The position numbers were made by a program, and so were the translations under genes. Source: Streptomyces sp. 840.1 (GTDB lineage: Bacteria > Actinomycetota > Actinomycetes > Streptomycetales > Streptomycetaceae). Taken from it: DNA of 64,000 nucleotides. The notes under the pieces were generated by a model. It was not told the origin of the DNA. It made no database searches and was given only the letters and a program-made list of their open reading frames with translations. Shown here piece by piece: positions 60,005 through 64,000 of the stretch. Every line of letters starts with the position of its first letter. Positions within the stretch are counted from its first letter, which is position 1. The stretch spans positions 935,001-999,000 of the forward strand of contig NZ_RJUU01000001.1 of assembly GCF_003751445.1 (NCBI RefSeq), given 5' to 3'.

Positions 60005-63000
60005 ATGCGGGACAGCCATCGCGCGGATGCCGAAAGGCTGTTGGTACGGGCCGTGGAGGAGGAGGCCAGGCGCACCGGCGGCCGGACGGACTCCGGCGTG
60101 CTGATGACGCGGGCGCGGGACGCCCTGGACTCCATGGCCGCGGGGGCGGCCGAGGAGTACGCCTCGTACGTCCAGGCGCTGGACGCCGAGACGGCCGGGA
60201 AGCAGAAGTTCAACCGGGCGACGCTGGGAACGCCGCTGCTGGTGACGGGTGTTGCCGCCACGGCCGCCTTCGGGGCGGACCTGGCGCTCGGTACGGCGTC
60301 GGGTCTGGCGCTCGGCGCGGGAGCCGTCGTCGCCGTCGCGGGCGCCACCGCGACCGTCGCCAAGGTCACCGCATCGCACTGGCCGGCCGCGTCGCGCCGG
60401 GCGGGGGCGCTCGGACAGCCCGGCGGGACCGAGCAGTTGCGGCTCCAGTGGCTGACCGCACTGGAGGTACGGGGCATCCGCCCGTTCCTCGACCAGCAGC
60501 GGATGCTGACCGCCTCCTCGCGTACCCCGGCGAAGAAGGCCGCCGCCGTCAAGGCCCGCACCGCGCCGGCCCTGCGCGGCGGGGACCGCAGTGCGGCGGC
60601 GCGGATGCGCTCGCTCCTGGAGCAGTCGTTCGGCCATCTCCCCTCGCAGGAAGCCAAGTTCGCCGGCCGCCGGACGGAGCTGGCCCGGATCGCCCAGTGG
60701 GTGCACGCGGCCCGTGCGTCGACGGAGACGAAGCCCACCGTGGTCGTGCTGCACGGCCCGCCGGGCGCCGGGCGCACCACGCTGGCCGTGCGGGCGGCGC
60801 ATGACCTGAAGGACCAGTTCCGGGGCGCGTGCGTGGTGGACCTGCGCGGCGGCGCGGACGGCGAGCCGCCGCTGCCGACCCGGGACGCGCTGCTCCACCT
60901 GCTGAACCGGCTGGGCGCGCCGCGCGAGCAGCTGCTGTTCCGGGACGGGGGCTCCGCAGGACGGTCGACGGGGTCGTCCGCCGAGCAACAGGTCCGCAGG
61001 CTCAGCGAGTTGTACCACCAGCATCTGACCGGGACGCCGGTGACGGTCGTCCTCGACGACGCCAGTGACGTGGAGCAGGTCCGCACCCTGGTCCCGGAGC
61101 GTTCGGACAGTCTCGTCCTGGTCACCGCCCGTGAGCCGCTCGACCTGCCCGGGTCCCTCCAGGCGTGGGTGCACCAGCTGGAGGTCGGGGCGCTGGACCC
61201 GGCGGGTGCGGAGGAGCTGCTGCGCGAGGCCTCCCAGGACGAGGCCCCGGGGCCGTACGACTACCCGTCCAGTGAGGCGATCACCGAACTGTGCGGCGGG
61301 CTGCCGCTGGCACTGCGGATCGCGGGTTCCTCGCTCGGGGAACGCAGCCCGAGCGCGCTGGCCGCCGGTCTCGGCGCGTACGGACCGGTGACACCGGTCG
61401 AGCGGGCGCTGTGGCTGCGCTACACCGACCAGTCCGAGCCGGCGCGGCGGCTGCTGCGGCGGCTCGCACTGGCCGGGCGGGCCAGCCTGGGCGCGGCGGC
61501 CGCCGCAGCGCTGCTCTCGGCCGACGAGCAGGAGGCCGGGCGGCTGCTGACCGCCCTGGCCGGGGCCGGGCTGCTGGACCACGTGCGCGGTTCCCGCTAC
61601 CGGCTGCACGACCTGGTGCGGGGCTTCGCCCTGGCCCGGCTGCTCGACGAGGAGGAGCCGGCCGAGCGCACCGCCGCGCAGGAGCGGCTGATCGTGAACT
61701 ACGCGGAGCTGGCCGGTGCGGTGATCCGGATGGTGGACGGCAAGATGTCCACCCGGGCCGGGCAGTTCGGCTCGCACGGCTTCACCTCGCTGGATGCGGC
61801 GCTGCGCTGGCTGGACGAGGAGTCGAGCTTCATCACCTCCGCGCTGCGGCACGCCGAGGGCGTCGACCAGGCGGCGGTGCTCGATCTGCTGGGCGCGCTG
61901 TGCGACTACTGCCTGCTGCGCGGCGACCTCTACCGCCTGGGCGAGATCAGCGAGTTGACGCAGGCGGTCGACCAGGGGCTGCTGGAGCGGTCGGTGCAGT
62001 GGCGGACCGGGATCGCCGCCCGTCAGCTGGGTGAGCTGGACAAGGCCCGCACCACACTGTCCTCGGTCGTCGGCCTGTACCGCGAGGCGCAGAACGACTC
62101 GGGTACGGCGCTTGCGCTCTGTTCGCTCGGCATCACCCTGCACCACCAGGGCAATCTGACCGAGGCGGCGGCGCGGCTGCGGGAGGCGCTCGAACTGCAG
62201 ACCTCCGAGGCCCAGGCCGCGGACCGGGCCTGGTCGATGCACGCGCTGGCCGCGGTGGAGCGCGACCGGGCCCACCCGGCCGAGGCGCTGGCACTGCTGG
62301 ACACCGCGCTGGTCCTGCACCGCGAGGGCGAGTCGCTGCACGGGGAGGCGTGGACGCAGTTCCAGCTGGGTCAGGTGCTCCTGCGGATGGGCGATGTGGA
62401 GCGGGCCGAGCTCGCGCTGCGCACGGCCCTGGATCTGTACGGGCGCACCCGCGACGAGCGCGGTGAGGCCTGGGCGCTGACCCAGCTGGCCCGCGCCCGG
62501 CTGCTGGACGGTGACCCGGTCCCCGCGGTGGAGCAGCTGAACGCCGCGCTGGCCCGGCACCGCGACAACGAGGACGCGCGGGGCGAGGCGTGGACGCTCT
62601 ACTACCTGGGCCAGTCCCTGGAGGAGAGCGGCGAGACCGATTCTGCGGTGCGGCAGCTGGAGCGGTCGCGCACGATGTTCTCCCGGATGCGGGACGTGTA
62701 CGGGCTGGCGTGCGCCCGGCACCACTCGGGCCGGGTCACCCGCGACCAGCGGGCCGCCCAGACGGGCAACCTGCGCAACTCCGGTTTCGCCCGCCAGCTC
62801 CTGGTGGACGCGCGGGCCGACTTCCGGCGGATCGGGGTCGCCCACGGGGAGGCCTGGACGTGTCTGGAGCTGGCCCTGATCGACGCGGGCAACCAGCGCG
62901 CGCCGCAGGCGCTGGGCCTGTGCGGCGAGGCGGCCGAGCTGTTCGACTCGTACGGGGACGCGCGCGGCGCGGACTGGGCCCGCTTCCTGCGCTGCACGCT

Positions 63001-63271
63001 GCTGCCGTACGCGTCCCCGGGCGGCATCGAGGTGGGCACGGTGGTGGCCCAGCAGGAGCTCGCCGACCTGGTCGCGGCCGGCCACCCCACCCGGGACGGC
63101 AAGCTGGAGGAGTGCGCGGAGGCGTTCCGGGTGGTCCTGAACCGCGGAGTCGACCTGGAGGACGGCTGGCAGGCCTGGCGCCTGGGCCTGACCCCGACCC
63201 GCCACGCCCGCGAAATCATGGGCGTAGCGATCCCGGACAGAGGGCATCCTTCAGCCCCGCCCGGCGCTTGA
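60005..63271 (+). CDS. STAND-type NB-ARC ATPase with TPR repeats and N-terminal membrane segments
   Basis: The protein has 1088 residues from the ATG at 60005 (GGAGGGGG). A helical N-terminal domain (about 1-70) is followed by two hydrophobic segments (about 72-93 and 98-120), a linker, then the NB-ARC NTPase: P-loop GPPGAGRTT at 251-259, Walker B-like VTVVLDDASD, LVTAREPLDLPG, and the GLPLAL motif in CGGLPLALRIAGSSLG. From about 620 on there are many TPR-like repeats (LGITLHHQGNLTEAAARLREALEL, GEAWTLYYLGQSLEESGETDSAVRQL). STAND proteins are switches for regulation, death or anti-phage defence; the membrane hairpin hints at a membrane-directed output. Alternatively it is a conserved Streptomyces regulator. 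Confidence 0.85.
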   Translation: MRDSHRADAERLLVRAVEEEARRTGGRTDSGVLMTRARDALDSMAAGAAEEYASYVQALDAETAGKQKFNRATLGTPLLVTGVAATAAFGADLALGTASGLALGAGAVVAVAGATATVAKVTASHWPAASRRAGALGQPGGTEQLRLQWLTALEVRGIRPFLDQQRMLTASSRTPAKKAAAVKARTAPALRGGDRSAAARMRSLLEQSFGHLPSQEAKFAGRRTELARIAQWVHAARASTETKPTVVVLHGPPGAGRTTLAVRAAHDLKDQFRGACVVDLRGGADGEPPLPTRDALLHLLNRLGAPREQLLFRDGGSAGRSTGSSAEQQVRRLSELYHQHLTGTPVTVVLDDASDVEQVRTLVPERSDSLVLVTAREPLDLPGSLQAWVHQLEVGALDPAGAEELLREASQDEAPGPYDYPSSEAITELCGGLPLALRIAGSSLGERSPSALAAGLGAYGPVTPVERALWLRYTDQSEPARRLLRRLALAGRASLGAAAAAALLSADEQEAGRLLTALAGAGLLDHVRGSRYRLHDLVRGFALARLLDEEEPAERTAAQERLIVNYAELAGAVIRMVDGKMSTRAGQFGSHGFTSLDAALRWLDEESSFITSALRHAEGVDQAAVLDLLGALCDYCLLRGDLYRLGEISELTQAVDQGLLERSVQWRTGIAARQLGELDKARTTLSSVVGLYREAQNDSGTALALCSLGITLHHQGNLTEAAARLREALELQTSEAQAADRAWSMHALAAVERDRAHPAEALALLDTALVLHREGESLHGEAWTQFQLGQVLLRMGDVERAELALRTALDLYGRTRDERGEAWALTQLARARLLDGDPVPAVEQLNAALARHRDNEDARGEAWTLYYLGQSLEESGETDSAVRQLERSRTMFSRMRDVYGLACARHHSGRVTRDQRAAQTGNLRNSGFARQLLVDARADFRRIGVAHGEAWTCLELALIDAGNQRAPQALGLCGEAAELFDSYGDARGADWARFLRCTLLPYASPGGIEVGTVVAQQELADLVAAGHPTRDGKLEECAEAFRVVLNRGVDLEDGWQAWRLGLTPTRHAREIMGVAIPDRGHPSAPPGA

Positions 63272-63334
63272 GGGCAGCGTTCAGCCCGTCCGGCGCTCTG
63301 AGGACGCCCTCGAGCCCGCCCGGCGCTTGGGGGC
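63251..63334. repeat. three copies of a Streptomyces CCGGCGCTTGAGG intergenic repeat
   Basis: Units TCAGCCC-GCCCGGCGCTTGAGG at 63251, 63281 and about 63311, each about 25 bp with a few changes. The first covers the stop codon of the STAND gene. The unit is common between Streptomyces genes; an inverted copy is at 34817-34846. Confidence 0.75.
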
Positions 63335-63379
63335 GGAGCGGCCACCGGACCCCGGTGCCGCCCCGCCCGTCCCCGCTGC

Positions 63380-63622
63380 CTACTTCCGCTTCGCGGACCC
63401 GGAGGCGCCGGACGTCTGCGGCGTACCGGGGGCCTCCGGGGCCTCCTCGAAGTCGACCTTGCCCATGTGCCGGTTCATGGACTTCATCAGCAGCCACACG
63501 CCGACGGCGAGCGCGGCGAAGACGATGAAGCCGAGGACCCCGGGGGTCACCTTGTTCTTGTCCAGTTCCTCGGCGAGCGGGACGAGGTGCGGCAGTGCCT
63601 GAGTCGCGTACATATCAGGCAT
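63380..63622 (-). CDS. small conserved membrane protein downstream of mca
   Basis: The protein has 80 residues. One membrane helix (PGVLGFIVFAALAVGVWLLM) followed by a basic stretch (KSMNRHMGKVDFE) and an Ala/Pro/Gly-rich tail. The ATG at 63622 overlaps the end of mca; a second ATG at 63613 is possible. It is probably translated with mca; function unknown. Confidence 0.8.
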   Translation of the reverse strand: MPDMYATQALPHLVPLAEELDKNKVTPGVLGFIVFAALAVGVWLLMKSMNRHMGKVDFEEAPEAPGTPQTSGASGSAKRK

Positions 63623-64000
63623 TGTCGCGGATGCCCGCGAAGAGGTCGCTCTCGGGGAGGGAGGTATCGACGAGAGACTTCGCCAGCTCGTACTCCTCGG
63701 TCGGCCAAACCTCCTGCTGGATGTCCATCGGAACCCGGAACCAGCCGCCGTCCGGATCGATCTGCGTGGCGTGCGCGATCAGCGCCTTGTCGCGGATCTC
63801 GAAGAAGTCCGCGCACGGAACATGCGTGGTCAGCGTGCGTTCGGCGCGCTCGAACTCCTTCCAGCGCTTCAGCCAGTCCTCGTACGGGGACTCCAGGCCA
63901 CGGGCCAGCAGTGCCTCGTGCAGGGCCACGGTGCGCGGCTTGTTGAAGCCCTGGTTGTAGTAGAGCTTCTGCGGCGCCCAGACCGGGCCGAACTCTGCCT
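63615..64000 (-). CDS. mca: mycothiol S-conjugate amidase, C-terminal part
   Basis: The frame is open to the right edge, so the gene starts outside the window; about 127 residues are visible. The sequence FGPVWAPQKLYYNQGFNKPR, WLKRWKEFERAERTLTTHVPC, KALIAHATQIDPDGGWFRVP and EVWPTEEYELAKSLVD match the C-terminal region of Mca. The enzyme cleaves mycothiol-drug conjugates to mercapturic acids and GlcN-Ins, a detoxification route confined to Actinobacteria. The metal-binding N-terminus is not visible. Confidence 0.93.
   Translation of the reverse strand, partial: AEFGPVWAPQKLYYNQGFNKPRTVALHEALLARGLESPYEDWLKRWKEFERAERTLTTHVPCADFFEIRDKALIAHATQIDPDGGWFRVPMDIQQEVWPTEEYELAKSLVDTSLPESDLFAGIRDNA

Noticed and set aside
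59885..63247. Very long minus-strand open frame opposite the STAND gene
   Set aside because: It is the antisense shadow of a GC-rich gene, with Pro/Arg/Gly/Val-biased composition and no domains; the plus strand has clear NB-ARC and TPR motifs.

Overview
The window is 64 kb of very GC-rich actinobacterial chromosome, almost certainly Streptomyces. Evidence: third codon positions are nearly all G/C, GTG and TTG starts are common, regulators are TetR/IclR-type, a DasR-type operator precedes a chitinase, a mycothiol gene (mca) lies at the right edge, and typical Streptomyces intergenic repeats and small families (DUF1206, DUF4287, an SCO4983-like protein) are present. I see no tRNA, rRNA, CRISPR array, integrase or transposase gene.

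Layout. (1) 1-10.5 kb: end of an unknown gene, then a complete minus-strand Flp/Tad pilus locus: a zinc-ribbon protein, CpaB, TadZ, two TadE-type pseudopilins, TadA, TadB, TadC, a chimeric small ORF with a LuxR-type helix-turn-helix, the Flp pilin, a TadG-like protein, a lipoprotein and an OmpA-family protein. No prepilin peptidase is in the window. (2) 11-12.8 kb: secreted CBM-FnIII-GH18 chitinase behind a dre-like operator. (3) 12.9-29.4 kb: a glycan-utilisation island. It has an Opp-type ABC transporter with a fused permease-ATPase and no adjacent binding protein, two paralogous TetR regulators, an SGNH hydrolase, GH3, a serine hydrolase, GH1, GH20, an orphan family-5 binding lipoprotein and a type I sulfatase. 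All the glycosidases and the sulfatase lack export signals. Five near-identical 21-bp operators (AAACCG-N9-CGGTTT type), placed the same way relative to the promoter, tie the scattered units into one regulon. This is the best candidate for an undescribed system: import of a (probably sulfated, HexNAc-containing) oligosaccharide and its breakdown in the cytoplasm. (4) 29.4-36.5 kb: a divergent D-amino-acid/sugar-acid catabolic locus (GntP permease, RidA, IclR regulator, PfkB kinase; DSD-type PLP deaminase and D-aminoacylase) around a 17-bp palindrome.

(5) 36.5-64 kb: mostly housekeeping genes with small regulated cassettes. These are a siderophore-interacting protein with a TetR; small membrane proteins; an 18-copy 13-bp tandem repeat; a trypsin-like protease; an arylamine N-acetyltransferase; an alanine-type aminotransferase; a membrane-protein gene interrupted by TGA; GTP-PEP carboxykinase; hemolysin III; an MFS pump with a TetR; a 166-bp MITE-like element abutting a stop codon; a YyaL/DUF255 thioredoxin-like protein; an HTH-SRA-HNH modification-dependent nuclease; a Baeyer-Villiger monooxygenase/SDR operon opposite an SMP-30 lipoprotein and a TetR; a large STAND/TPR protein; and mca. 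The mca to pckG order resembles the S. coelicolor core chromosome (from memory, not checked).
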